Assembly: GCA_038239345.1 (NCBI GenBank) | Contig: JBBSEX010000008.1 | Coordinates: forward strand, 62,001 to 126,000 | Direction: 5' to 3' | From: JBBSEX01 sp038239345 | GTDB taxonomy: Bacteria; Acidobacteriota; Terriglobia; Bryobacterales; Bryobacteraceae | Length of the DNA: 64,000 nucleotides | Notes under the pieces: generated by a model | Seen by the model: only the letters and a program-made list of their open reading frames with translations | Told to the model about the DNA's origin: nothing | The model's database searches: none | In this document: one piece after another, positions 1 to 8,720 of the stretch | Layout of the letters: each line of letters begins with the position of its first letter | How positions within the stretch are numbered: the stretch's first letter is position 1 | Translations under genes and position numbers: made by a program

Positions 1-1250
1 GCCAATTGCCGGGTTTCGACAAAACGCTCTTCCGCCAGACGGTGTTCCATGCCGGCGATTCTCGCTTGCCATAAGGTTGCCGCCACGCCCGCGACCAATA
101 AAAACACGATCGTTGCGGCGATCGCGACGCCTAGCTTGTTCCGCAGTATGAATTTCGACGTCCGGTACTTCCACGTTTGACGCCGGGCAAGCACGGTCCG
201 GCCATCCAGGTATCGTTCGATGTCCTGTGAAAATTGCTCCGCCGAAGAATAGCGCCGCGGCGGATCCTTCTCTAACGCTTTGAGGATGATGTTATCCAGA
301 TCGCCCGACAATCCACGACGGCGTACTTTGTCCATCGCGCGTTCATCCGGAGACGCCGCCGATGGAGCCGCTGGATCCATCTCGCAAATTGCCCGCACTA
401 ATTCTTGTTGGTTCGCTCGCGGACCGTAGGGGCTCCCTCCACTGAGTAGTTTGTAAAGCAGCACGCCCAGAGAATAGACATCGCTCGACGTGGTTACCGG
501 CTCTCCGCGAATCTGCTCCGGGCTGGCATAGTCGGGCGTCAGCATCTGCGTGGAAGTCAGCGTTCCGAGCGAAGGTTCCACAGAAATTATCGTGGCGATT
601 CCAAAGTCAAGCAACTTGGCGATGCCCTCCGGTGTCACTAGGATGTTGCTCGGCTTTATATCCCGATGCACAACCAGACGCTGATGCGCGTAATGGACAG
701 CGGCACAGACCTGTTGGAAAATCTTCAACTGCCCGGCTAAGCTCAGCTTTTGAGATTCGGTATATCGATCGAGCGGTTCACCCTCAATGTGCTCCATGAC
801 GAAATACGGGCGGCCATCGGGAGTGACGCCGCCGTCAAGAAGCCGGGCAACATTTGGATGCCGCATGCCGGCCAGGATCTGCCGTTCCATTTGGAAATGG
901 CGCAGGATCAGATCGGTGTCCATACCGCGTTTCAGAATCTTCACCGCGGCCCGCTGCTGAAATTGTCCATCGTCGCGCTCCGCCAGACAAACCCGGCTCA
1001 TGCCGCCTTCGCCGATGTCGGAAACGATCTTCCAGTGCCCCAGGCTCAGGCCTGTGAACGTTTCCCGCAGAACGGGATTCTCTATGAAATCGCCTGCCTG
1101 GTCATGCGCCGCCAATAGCGAATCCACTTCATTTCTGAGCTCGATATTTTCCGCGCATTGCTGATTCAGATATTCGGCGCGCTGCCCGGGGTCTAAATCG
1201 AGGCAGGCATCCAGAAGCTGTTTCACGTTGGTCCAGGTCTCGGCGTTCAT
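1..1250 (-). CDS. Membrane-anchored Ser/Thr protein kinase (Hanks type), C-terminus outside window
   Basis: Read directly on the minus strand from the ATG at 1250; the frame stays open to the window edge, so only the N-terminal ~416 residues are seen. A short helical N-terminal region is followed by a kinase domain with the glycine loop GEGGMS, the VKILK lysine, the catalytic HRDIKPSN loop, the DFG metal site and the SPEQ substrate region. After the kinase comes KFILRNKLGVA and one hydrophobic membrane helix. In related acidobacterial kinases a C-terminal sensor or TPR region follows, but that part is not visible. The start lies 3 nt after the stop of the sigma-factor gene, and an AGAGG overlaps that stop, so the two form an operon. 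Probable role: envelope or stress signalling linked to the sigma factor (inference). Confidence 0.93.
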   Translation of the reverse strand, partial: MNAETWTNVKQLLDACLDLDPGQRAEYLNQQCAENIELRNEVDSLLAAHDQAGDFIENPVLRETFTGLSLGHWKIVSDIGEGGMSRVCLAERDDGQFQQRAAVKILKRGMDTDLILRHFQMERQILAGMRHPNVARLLDGGVTPDGRPYFVMEHIEGEPLDRYTESQKLSLAGQLKIFQQVCAAVHYAHQRLVVHRDIKPSNILVTPEGIAKLLDFGIATIISVEPSLGTLTSTQMLTPDYASPEQIRGEPVTTSSDVYSLGVLLYKLLSGGSPYGPRANQQELVRAICEMDPAAPSAASPDERAMDKVRRRGLSGDLDNIILKALEKDPPRRYSSAEQFSQDIERYLDGRTVLARRQTWKYRTSKFILRNKLGVAIAATIVFLLVAGVAATLWQARIAGMEHRLAEERFVETRQL

Positions 1251-1253
1251 CGG

Positions 1254-1829
1254 CTATCCTCTGTTCAGCTCACGAAAGAGCCAAGCGCGGGCGATCGCCC
1301 ATTGCCGCTTCACCGTTCGCGGCGAAATGCCGATTAACTGTCCCACTTCATCGACCGAAAGACCGCCGAAAAATCGCAGCTCGATAATCCGGCTTTGGCG
1401 CTCATCGATTTGTGCCAGGCTGGCCAAGGCATCGTCCAGCCGCACCAGATCCACCTGGCCGCCATCGGGCAATTCGATGCTTTCGTCCAGCGACAGCAGA
1501 GGTCCACCGCTGTTACGCTTTTCAGCCTGCCGCTTGCGCGCGTGGTCCACCAGAATTTGCCGGATCAATCTTGACGCGATACCGAAAAAATGCGATCGCC
1601 CGTGCCAGTCCATTGCGTCCTGGTTCACCATTCGCAGATAGGCTTCATGAACCAGCGCAGTGGTCTGCAGAGTGTGCCCCTGCCCTTCCTGGCGCAGATA
1701 GTGACTCGACAACTGCCGCAGCTCTTCGTAAACCAGGGGTGTCAGCCGTTGGAGCGCCGCGGTATCGCCCCGGCCCCACTCGGCCAACAGCGTCGTGACA
1801 CTTTCCTCGCCCATGGTTCCCCTCTCCAA
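1254..1829 (-). CDS. ECF-type RNA polymerase sigma factor (TIGR02999-like)
   Basis: A 191-residue sigma-70 family protein. Region 2 lies at about residues 25-95 (VYEELRQLSSHYLRQE, then HFFGIASRLIRQILVDHARK). Region 4 lies at about 125-185 and carries the helix-turn-helix GLSVDEVGQLIGISPRTVKR. Length and sequence style match the ECF group common in Acidobacteria and Planctomycetes that is encoded next to Ser/Thr kinases, as here. No anti-sigma gene is adjacent; the kinase immediately downstream is the likely partner. An ATG five codons in (1814) is an alternative start. The gene is divergent from the leader ORF and TPR gene at 1931-4266, so the ~100 bp between them should hold both promoters. 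Confidence 0.93.
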   Translation of the reverse strand: MERGTMGEESVTTLLAEWGRGDTAALQRLTPLVYEELRQLSSHYLRQEGQGHTLQTTALVHEAYLRMVNQDAMDWHGRSHFFGIASRLIRQILVDHARKRQAEKRNSGGPLLSLDESIELPDGGQVDLVRLDDALASLAQIDERQSRIIELRFFGGLSVDEVGQLIGISPRTVKRQWAIARAWLFRELNRG

Positions 1830-1917
1830 GCGGGGTGGAATCCGAGTCTATCAAGAATCTTTTTCCGCAGTGGCCCACTTTGATCGATTTGCGCGCATGT
1901 GTTAAACGGAATAATCC

Positions 1918-1923
1918 AGGAGG
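1918..1923 (+). promoter_or_regulatory. Consensus Shine-Dalgarno AGGAGG of the leader ORF
   Basis: A perfect AGGAGG with a 7-nt spacer before the ATG at 1931. Most genes in this window have weak or partial ribosome-binding sites, so this one stands out and is the main reason to believe the short ORF is translated. Confidence 0.7.
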
Positions 1924-1930
1924 CAATCCT

Positions 1931-2032
1931 ATGCGTAAAGTATCAGCAATGATCGGCAATCGGCGAGGTCCGTTCGTGGTCATCGCGTTGGGCCTGCTGG
2001 CAAGCCGGCGTTTAACAGGGATCACGCAATGA
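1931..2032 (+). CDS. 33-residue leader or micro-protein ORF coupled to the TPR gene
   Basis: A short ORF with an ideal ribosome-binding site. The peptide starts MRKVSAMIGNRRG, has a short hydrophobic stretch (PFVVIALGLLA) and ends in a basic, polar tail. Its TGA stop overlaps the ATG of the following TPR gene (ATGA), a geometry typical of translational coupling. The following gene has no good Shine-Dalgarno of its own, so ribosomes may reach it by re-initiation. Alternatives: a small single-span membrane peptide, or a decayed signal peptide of an older start of the TPR gene. No family is recognised. Confidence 0.5.
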   Translation: MRKVSAMIGNRRGPFVVIALGLLASRRLTGITQ

Positions 2033-4266
2033 GAATCTTCCTGGCAGTCTTGCTGTGTTCCGGATTAACAGCCGCCGATCTTGGGAAGGCCCAGAAAAAA
2101 GATCTGGAAGGGCAGGTTAAATCGATCACCCGGGAAGCCGGGCGTCTGGAGAAACTCGGCCAATTGGCGGAAGCGCGCACACTGTATGCGGAGTCCCAAG
2201 CGCTTATCGAAATGAAGGAAGTAACCGACGCGTTGAAGCGCCTGGACGAACAAATTCACAAGCGAGTGAAAGACACGCTGAAAGATTCGCGCAAGCTGTA
2301 TGAGCAGCGCAAATTTAACGAGGCGGCGGCGATTTTAGACCAGGGGATGAAACTGCAAGCTGCCCAGCCGGTGCTTTCCTACAATCTTGCGCTCTGCTAT
2401 CACCAACTGGGCGATCGCGATAAGGCCTTGGAACACTTGGGGAAAGCAAAACCCGGGATCGTCGAACCAAAACAAAAGCAGCGCTTGCTGGAATTGCTGA
2501 CATTCTTTACCACCGGAGAGAATGGCGTTGCCATCAGTGACGGCGATAGGGCGCGCATCGTCCGCGTTAACAATCTGGCCGACCGTATTGGCCTGGAAGC
2601 ATCGCTGGAGGACGACGGGGGAATGGAGGAAACGGTCTTTGAAGGCGACGGGCCACCGCCCCAGTTGATTCCGGTTTCATTGAAGACGAACAGACCGGCT
2701 GTCGCGCAGAGCGACTCGAGCGCGGGTCATCGGTCAAGCTTATGCAATGAGCTCGGAGCATTGAAGGGCGCGTTAGCCCGAAGTCCATCGGCAACTTTCA
2801 ATCTCGCGAATTGCGCCGAGACAAACGGCCGCACGTCGGAGGCTATCCGGCTATTGGAGAAATATCTGGAGCTGGCTCCGACCGCGCTGGATGCCAAGGA
2901 ATCGCGCACTCGCATTGCCGATCTGAAATCGCTGCTCACGTTGCCCGGTCAAAACGGATTGGAAGTTCGTCGATTGGATGCCTCGGCGTATGGCGCGCTT
3001 GCCGAACGTAAGTATGATCGGGCGCTGGCCGCTTTCCTGAAGGAGAGTGAACTGGCTCCAGAATTCCCTCCTGCGCGATGGAGACTGGCACTGCTCCACG
3101 AAGCCTTGGGCAACATCGATCAAGCCCGGGACAATTTCAATCGTTATAAGCAGCTCACCTCCGATCAGAGCGCGCGGGATGAAGCTGATTTGCACGTGAA
3201 CAGTCTGGCTCCAAAGCGTGCGAAGTATGACGAGGAGGTCGACGCTGCCGGTGATATTGTGGCCGACTTGTTTAACCGCGCCATGAAACTGTCTTTTAAT
3301 GGGTCGGAAAAGCGCAGCGCCTTAAGAGCGAAGCGAGCCCAAGTGAAAAAGAAGGAGCAGAATAAAGCACGGAACAGGACGGGGGGCTTCGCGATTCCTT
3401 ATGCCTACGCCCAACAGCAATTGGCCCGCGCCAGTGAACATCTTCAGGTTGCTCTTGCACTTTTTCCATTGGCTGTGGAAGCCAATGAGTTGTTAGGTTT
3501 GGTGTTCCTGCAGGCAAACGACGGATCATCCGCTACCAAGACCTTCGATGTGGTTTCCAGTCAAGGTTTGCCGGTGTCGTTTTACGCTGAAATGCGCGGC
3601 CACAAGCAAGACCGGGCCGTGAAATGCGAGCTCACCCGGGACCGTGTACGTTTGATCTTCCTCTCGTCATACGACAAGAAAGGTAATCCGGCTCCGCCAG
3701 CGAAACCCGCGGGTGAAGATGGCCTGGGAGATATGGTAATCGACGGGTCGGGCTCGCGGCGGCAGCAATTCGATTCCCTGGAACTGACCTTGAGTGAGAT
3801 CAAGAAAGTGGAAACGGATAAGGGTCTGCTGAAGCTAAAACTCGCTCGCGAGGAAATAACCCTGGCGCCGATTTATCTGCCTTCCTACACCCCGGTGGAG
3901 GGTCCGCAGGCGCGCCGCTTCGCCAATAGCTACACACGCCTTTTCGTGCGTTATCCCGGATTGGAGAATTCCAAGCTCGGGACCGAAGGCATGACCGGCG
4001 GCGAAAAATTCAAGATGGGATACAACCTGGCATCGGCCGGTCTCGATATCGCGATGTCGGGGTTCAGCCCGATTGGCGCCATCTCCAGTGTGCAGGACGC
4101 CATCTCCATCACGAGAACAATCCGGTCGGCTATGGTTTCGCTCAGCGTCAGTTTTGCGTCGTGGGAAAAGACGGTGGACGATCAACAACAACTCTTGAAA
4201 GGCAAAGCCTTCAAATCGATTCCCACGCAGCCTTCATCCTTGGCCTTCCTGCAGGAGAGCAAGTAG
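2029..4266 (+). CDS. Large secreted TPR-repeat protein
   Basis: A 745-residue protein with an N-terminal signal peptide (MRIFLAVLLCSGLTAADLG). TPR-like helical pairs are visible near residues 25-150 (LSYNLALCYHQLGDRDKALE), 235-310, 320-380 (PARWRLALLHEALGNIDQAR) and 450-510. Between them lie charged and lysine-rich linkers. The C-terminal ~100 residues differ: a glycine/serine-rich amphipathic segment (MGYNLASAGLDIAMSGFSP). The protein is probably periplasmic and scaffolds protein contacts; no enzyme motif was seen. It is divergent from the ECF sigma/kinase operon, so it may be a target of that pathway (inference). The start is fixed by its overlap with the leader ORF stop. Confidence 0.85.
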   Translation: MRIFLAVLLCSGLTAADLGKAQKKDLEGQVKSITREAGRLEKLGQLAEARTLYAESQALIEMKEVTDALKRLDEQIHKRVKDTLKDSRKLYEQRKFNEAAAILDQGMKLQAAQPVLSYNLALCYHQLGDRDKALEHLGKAKPGIVEPKQKQRLLELLTFFTTGENGVAISDGDRARIVRVNNLADRIGLEASLEDDGGMEETVFEGDGPPPQLIPVSLKTNRPAVAQSDSSAGHRSSLCNELGALKGALARSPSATFNLANCAETNGRTSEAIRLLEKYLELAPTALDAKESRTRIADLKSLLTLPGQNGLEVRRLDASAYGALAERKYDRALAAFLKESELAPEFPPARWRLALLHEALGNIDQARDNFNRYKQLTSDQSARDEADLHVNSLAPKRAKYDEEVDAAGDIVADLFNRAMKLSFNGSEKRSALRAKRAQVKKKEQNKARNRTGGFAIPYAYAQQQLARASEHLQVALALFPLAVEANELLGLVFLQANDGSSATKTFDVVSSQGLPVSFYAEMRGHKQDRAVKCELTRDRVRLIFLSSYDKKGNPAPPAKPAGEDGLGDMVIDGSGSRRQQFDSLELTLSEIKKVETDKGLLKLKLAREEITLAPIYLPSYTPVEGPQARRFANSYTRLFVRYPGLENSKLGTEGMTGGEKFKMGYNLASAGLDIAMSGFSPIGAISSVQDAISITRTIRSAMVSLSVSFASWEKTVDDQQQLLKGKAFKSIPTQPSSLAFLQESK

Positions 4267-4274
4267 AGGGCACA

Positions 4275-4823
4275 TCATTCCAGCTCCTCCGCCATCGCGA
4301 GCAATTTGGTGACGCTATTCCAATTACGGGCGGTAGAGGAAGTTTTCAATGTCCGATCGATTGCCGGCAGCGACAGCTTTGACTTCCCCATTCCATCGGG
4401 AAAATAAGTGTACATCTCGCGTCCAGAGATCCGTAATTCCTCGGGTGCAGTCTTCATCGCGGCGACCGTCTCGCGCGCCTCGTCGCCAGGGTCAGACGCA
4501 AGGAATGAGACCACCAGCTTACCCGGCTCAATCTCAGTTCTTGCGGCGAATGGATTCCTCACCACTACGTCACGTAGTTCGGTGGAGGTACGAAGAATAA
4601 CGGCTGACCGGAAGCCGAAATCTTTCTCGATCGCCTCTTCAAGCTGTTGGCCAATCGATTTCAGATCGCGCTTCTTGGTCCGAAAGACGACATTGCCGCT
4701 CTGTACATAAGTCTTCACATCCAGGAAACCGAGCGACTCGTAAAGCGCCCGAAGCGTCTCCATCTTGATCCTGTGATGCCCACCAAGATTAACGCCGCGA
4801 AGCAGAGAAATAATAACCGTCAC
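4275..4823 (-). CDS. DUF1697 domain protein
   Basis: A 182-residue protein that begins with the family signature ISLLRGVNLGGHHRIKM and continues with FLDVKTYVQSGNVVFRT, both diagnostic of DUF1697. Length fits the family, whose biochemical role is unknown. The start is GTG at 4823, and the preceding S9 peptidase stop overlaps it by one base (TAGTG), so the two genes are co-transcribed. It converges on the TPR gene with only 8 nt between stops, and no terminator hairpin is visible there. Confidence 0.9.
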   Translation of the reverse strand: MTVIISLLRGVNLGGHHRIKMETLRALYESLGFLDVKTYVQSGNVVFRTKKRDLKSIGQQLEEAIEKDFGFRSAVILRTSTELRDVVVRNPFAARTEIEPGKLVVSFLASDPGDEARETVAAMKTAPEELRISGREMYTYFPDGMGKSKLSLPAIDRTLKTSSTARNWNSVTKLLAMAEELE

Positions 4824-6862
4824 TAGGGGGCCACCGCCGCCGCGTCTTCACCCCAGATCCACTTACTGAACCATTCGTAATTGTGTTCCATTACGGCGCG
4901 CTGTTGCTTCGGCTTGTCGATGCCATGCCCGAAGCCCTTATACACGATCAGCTTCACCGGCACGCCTTTGTCTTCCAGAGCCTGGCGGAGCTCATAAGCA
5001 TTCGGGATGGGAACGCGCTTATCCAGTTCGCCGTGCTGAATCAACGTCGGCGTCTTTGCGGTTTTTATATAACTGATGGGCGACGTCCTGCGATAAATCT
5101 CCGGATCGTCCCACGGTGTCGCTTTCAGATACTGCCGGGTGAATGGGTGAATATCGGTGTTTACGTAGTAAGTGGTCCAATCCGAAATTCCGGCTCCCAC
5201 CGATACTGCCTTAAAGCGATCGCTGTATGTCGTAATGAACGCCGAGATGTATCCGCCTTGGCTCCAGCCCATCGCACCGACGCGATCCTTGTCGACGAAC
5301 CCCTTCGCGATCAAAGCATCGACTCCCGATATCACGTCCTGATAATCGCCCAAGCCCAGGTTGCGTACGTTTAAGGAGCGAAACTTCTCGCCGTATCCAG
5401 CTGACCCGCGATAGTTCACTTTCAATATGACCGCCCCTTTAGCGGCGAAACGCTCTACGGGATAGTAGCGATCGGGACCCATGGTCGGGCGATCTACACC
5501 CGTGGGTCCGCCGTGAATCACAACCAGAAGTGGATATTTTTTCTTGACGTCGAAGTCCGCCGGCTTGATCAGCACCCCTTCAATGGGCGTACCATCCACG
5601 GATTTCCATCCGATCACTTCGCGCGAGGCAAGTTTGTAGGCCTTATATTGTTCACTGAAGTTGGTAACGACATGCGGCTCAAATTGATTCGTCTCCGTCC
5701 AATAAATTTCTGTGAATTGATTGGGCTGTGCCCCCGCGAACACCATCCGCTTATGATCCGGCGTGATGGAGAATCCGCTGGCATTCAGGTGTTCCGGGGC
5801 GCTAATACGGGTAACGGCCATCGTGCCCGGATCCAGACGAAACAAGTGGGAATCGGTTTTCTGGGCGCCGCCGAAATAAATTCCCGCAGCCGTCCACGCC
5901 ACCAATTGCGGGTCTTCGTCAAAGTCCGCTCCAACGATGCGCCGTTGGCCGCCGGAAGCGTCCATGATGGCGATCATATTGTTCTTGTAGAAATAAAATT
6001 CATGACCATCGCCAGTGATAAAGGCGATCTGCCGGCCATCTGGAGACCACATGGGCGACCCATCGGGGCCGGAAGTAGTCGTCAATTTCGTAATGCCTTT
6101 GTCGAGTAAGCGTACGGTGTAGATGGCGCGCGTTCCACTGGAACTCAAGTCGGGGTCACGGGCCGCGGCGAAAGCGATGCGCGTCGAATCGGGTGACCAT
6201 TCAAAGTCGGAAACACTGAACTTCGTCCCGTCCGTCAATTGTTCCGGCTTTGGTTTTTCCGTGGATCCTTCTACCGGCGGCTTCACGATCCATAAATGGG
6301 ACATCAGATAATCGCCTTGCACGATCTCGAAATCCCCGTACTTGTCATGCCGGTCTTTACGCGATTTTGGCTCCGGCCCCGTGGATGTGAATGCGATGGA
6401 CGCACCATCGGGAGACCATTCGTAATTTCCAACTCCGCTATCGAACGTGGTTAGTGCGGTGGCTTCGCCCCCACGCGCGGAGATCCAATAGAGCTGCCGC
6501 TTGCCGTCGCGATCGGAGGCGAAGGCAATCCGTTTGCCGTCGGGCGACCACTCCGGCGCCATGCTCGATTTCTTCGAGCTTGTCAACTGATATCGTTCGC
6601 CGGCAGCGAGATCGGCTACCCAGACCTGTGTTTCAAATGCATTCTCGTCCCAGTTGGTTCCGCGAACCTCATAGGCGACCATGCGCCCATCGGGGGAGAT
6701 GCGCGGGTTTGCCGGAACACGGAAATTTAACGATTGCTCAATAGTCGGCACCTGAGCAAGCGCGGTGAGATTCAAAAAAACGATAGCAAGGAACCGCATG
6801 AACATATATGATACAGCGGCAAGCAGCCTTGATCTGACCAGCTTCCTGGTTGAAACTGACAT
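4823..6862 (-). CDS. Secreted S9 family peptidase (acylaminoacyl/dipeptidyl peptidase type)
   Basis: A 679-residue serine peptidase. The N-terminal ~400 residues hold WD40-like beta-propeller repeats of the TolB type (SPDGRMVAYE, WSPDGKRIAFASDRDGKRQ, WSPDGASIAFTS). The C-terminal alpha/beta hydrolase domain contains the nucleophile motif GWSQGGY, the acid in GELDKRVP and the histidine in GFGHGID, so the triad is intact. A hydrophobic segment (MRFLAIVFLNLTALAQ) indicates export. The longest reading puts 21 residues before it; starts at 6805 or 6799 would give a standard signal peptide, but a GGAG sits about 10 nt before the ATG at 6862. Role: cleavage of short peptides in the periplasm or outside. 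It overlaps the DUF1697 start by one base. Confidence 0.92.
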   Translation of the reverse strand: MSVSTRKLVRSRLLAAVSYMFMRFLAIVFLNLTALAQVPTIEQSLNFRVPANPRISPDGRMVAYEVRGTNWDENAFETQVWVADLAAGERYQLTSSKKSSMAPEWSPDGKRIAFASDRDGKRQLYWISARGGEATALTTFDSGVGNYEWSPDGASIAFTSTGPEPKSRKDRHDKYGDFEIVQGDYLMSHLWIVKPPVEGSTEKPKPEQLTDGTKFSVSDFEWSPDSTRIAFAAARDPDLSSSGTRAIYTVRLLDKGITKLTTTSGPDGSPMWSPDGRQIAFITGDGHEFYFYKNNMIAIMDASGGQRRIVGADFDEDPQLVAWTAAGIYFGGAQKTDSHLFRLDPGTMAVTRISAPEHLNASGFSITPDHKRMVFAGAQPNQFTEIYWTETNQFEPHVVTNFSEQYKAYKLASREVIGWKSVDGTPIEGVLIKPADFDVKKKYPLLVVIHGGPTGVDRPTMGPDRYYPVERFAAKGAVILKVNYRGSAGYGEKFRSLNVRNLGLGDYQDVISGVDALIAKGFVDKDRVGAMGWSQGGYISAFITTYSDRFKAVSVGAGISDWTTYYVNTDIHPFTRQYLKATPWDDPEIYRRTSPISYIKTAKTPTLIQHGELDKRVPIPNAYELRQALEDKGVPVKLIVYKGFGHGIDKPKQQRAVMEHNYEWFSKWIWGEDAAAVAP

Positions 6863-6894
6863 CCAAAACTAGCTCCAATCTTTCGCGGACTTGA

Positions 6895-6922
6895 CCGGAC
6901 TTCCAGAAGGGTCCGGTTTTTT
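6895..6922 (+). terminator. Terminator-like hairpin in a divergent intergenic region (possible attenuator)
   Basis: A perfect 6-bp stem CCGGAC (6895-6900) / GTCCGG (6911-6916) with a 10-nt loop, followed directly by six T (6917-6922). This is the form of an intrinsic terminator reading on the plus strand. It lies between divergent genes, upstream of the TPR gene starting near 6936, so it does not end any visible gene. It may attenuate a leader transcript of the TPR gene. Confidence 0.5.
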
Positions 6923-6935
6923 ACGCTCAACGGGT

Positions 6936-7838
6936 ATGATCAAAGTAATGATGCGCCTGCTTCCGATGCTGATTTTCCTCGCCACCCTTTCCGCTCAAGC
7001 GCCGCAACCGGAATTCCTCCGGCAGGGCCAGCAATTGATTCGCGATGGCAAATTCTCAGAAGCGCTTGCGCTATATCGCCAGGGGCCCGATCCGTTCGCC
7101 GCCGCCAACGCCTCCGGGATAGTGCTGGACCTTATGGGCAACTACGCCGAGGCGCGTAAGCAGTTCGCGAAAGCGATCGACATCGCCCCCACTCCGCAAC
7201 AGAAAGCGGCGGCGAATCGATCGATGGCTATCTCTTTTACGTATCAAGGAAATTGTGTCGAGGCGTCCAACTATGAGCGAAAGGTTTTTGATTATTACGT
7301 CTCCACGAACGACTTCTACCAGCAGGGCGAGATCGCCAATGAAGCGGGCCGTATTTGCATCGACGCTGGATTTATCAGCGAGGCCGAGGCGTGGTACAAA
7401 ATCGGCTACTCGTCAGGATTGAAGGAACCGAACATCAAGCCCGATCGAATCGACCTTTGGAACTTTCGCTGGGAGCACGCGCAAGCACGCCTGGCGATTC
7501 GCGGCGGCCATCGTGGGGAAGCCGATAAGCATGTCGCCGCGGCCAAGGCCATCCTTGCCAAAGGAACGAATCCCTCGCAGGCGATCTTTATGCCTTATCT
7601 GGAAGGCTACGTCGCGTTCTACGACGAAGATTATCTCGCCGCCCTAAAAAATCTGGAAAAGGCCAATCAGAACGATCCATTCATCCTCTGCCTTCTGGGG
7701 CAAAGTTACGAAGAGTTGGATGAGGAAAAGTTAGCCGCCGATTGCTATCGGAAAGCCGCGGCCACTACCGCTCATAATCCTCCAGGTGCGTTTTCCCGGC
7801 CGTTTGCGCAGCGGCAGCTCGTGGAATTATTGGAATGA
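6936..7838 (+). CDS. Secreted TPR protein
   Basis: About 300 residues starting at the ATG at 6936 (the frame is open further upstream, but that stretch encodes the hairpin region). A signal peptide (MMRLLPMLIFLATLSAQ) leads into TPR units: EFLRQGQQLIRDGKFSEALA, GIVLDLMGNYAEARKQFAKA and, near the C-terminus, FILCLLGQSYEELDEEKLAADC. The protein is periplasmic or membrane associated, with a probable protein-binding role. No catalytic motif was seen. It is followed 54 nt later by DUF4159 in the same direction. Confidence 0.8.
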   Translation: MIKVMMRLLPMLIFLATLSAQAPQPEFLRQGQQLIRDGKFSEALALYRQGPDPFAAANASGIVLDLMGNYAEARKQFAKAIDIAPTPQQKAAANRSMAISFTYQGNCVEASNYERKVFDYYVSTNDFYQQGEIANEAGRICIDAGFISEAEAWYKIGYSSGLKEPNIKPDRIDLWNFRWEHAQARLAIRGGHRGEADKHVAAAKAILAKGTNPSQAIFMPYLEGYVAFYDEDYLAALKNLEKANQNDPFILCLLGQSYEELDEEKLAADCYRKAAATTAHNPPGAFSRPFAQRQLVELLE

Positions 7839-7892
7839 CCGGTTCTTGGCGTATCGCCCTGCTATTCTGAAATCGACCGCGCCGTTCCTTCT

Positions 7893-8720
7893 ATGCGTCT
7901 CCGCAATGCACTCGCCGTGGCGTTCCTTGGACTCGCCATAATCGGTGTTCTTCTCGCCCAGAAACCTTTTAAAGATTGGCCCGCGATCGAATACGATGAT
8001 TTCCCCAAGCCGCCCGACTGGAACCAGAAGGCCGATTGGACCCGCGCTCGCCTTCGTTATCCCGACATCATGGGTTATCCGAATGTGCAGCTTCAACTTC
8101 GCGATGGCCGCGCTTTCCCGGGCTATTGGACCATGGATTATCCGCGTTCCGACCGACATCTGCTAGCTGGTGTTCGCCGCTTAACTCGCATCGATTCACG
8201 CTCCGTGGAGCAGGTTGTGGAGTTCGACGGCAGCGATGAAGTTTTCAACTGGCCCGTGATGTACGGAGTGGAAGTCGGCCACTGGCTATTGCCCGGCGAC
8301 CAGGCGGCGCAAATGCGCGAGTACCTTTTACGCGGCGGATTTTTCATGTGCGACGACTTTCACGGCACCGAGGAATGGGAGACTTTCTTTAGAAGCATGA
8401 ACCGGGTTTTTCCGGATCGCCAAATCGTCGACATCCCGAACAACGATCCGATATTTCATACTTTGTACGATCTGGATGAGCGTTTCCAGGTGCCTGGCGC
8501 GCAATACTTTGAGACCGGCCGAACTTATGAGCACGGCGGTGTGGAGCCGCATTGGCGTGGAATCTACGATGACAAAGGCCGCGTCATGGTAGCCATCTGT
8601 CACAACATGGATTTGGGCGATGCCTGGGAACACTCTGACGAACCGCGCTATCAGGAGAAGTGGGCTTCACTCGCCTACCGCATCGCCATGAATTATTTCA
8701 TCTACGATCTGACTCATTAA
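7893..8720 (+). CDS. DUF4159 domain protein, exported
   Basis: A 275-residue protein with an N-terminal signal or anchor (ALAVAFLGLAIIGVLLAQ). The DUF4159 core follows: ARLRYPDIMGYPNVQLQL, YPRSDRHLLAGVRRLT, and LLRGGFFMCDDFHGTEEWE with the aspartate-rich FMCDDFHG motif seen in the family's glutamine-amidotransferase-like fold. The family occurs widely in Acidobacteria and Planctomycetes; its function is unknown. The TAA stop at 8718-8720 overlaps the stop of the converging PepSY-TM stub. Confidence 0.88.
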   Translation: MRLRNALAVAFLGLAIIGVLLAQKPFKDWPAIEYDDFPKPPDWNQKADWTRARLRYPDIMGYPNVQLQLRDGRAFPGYWTMDYPRSDRHLLAGVRRLTRIDSRSVEQVVEFDGSDEVFNWPVMYGVEVGHWLLPGDQAAQMREYLLRGGFFMCDDFHGTEEWETFFRSMNRVFPDRQIVDIPNNDPIFHTLYDLDERFQVPGAQYFETGRTYEHGGVEPHWRGIYDDKGRVMVAICHNMDLGDAWEHSDEPRYQEKWASLAYRIAMNYFIYDLTH

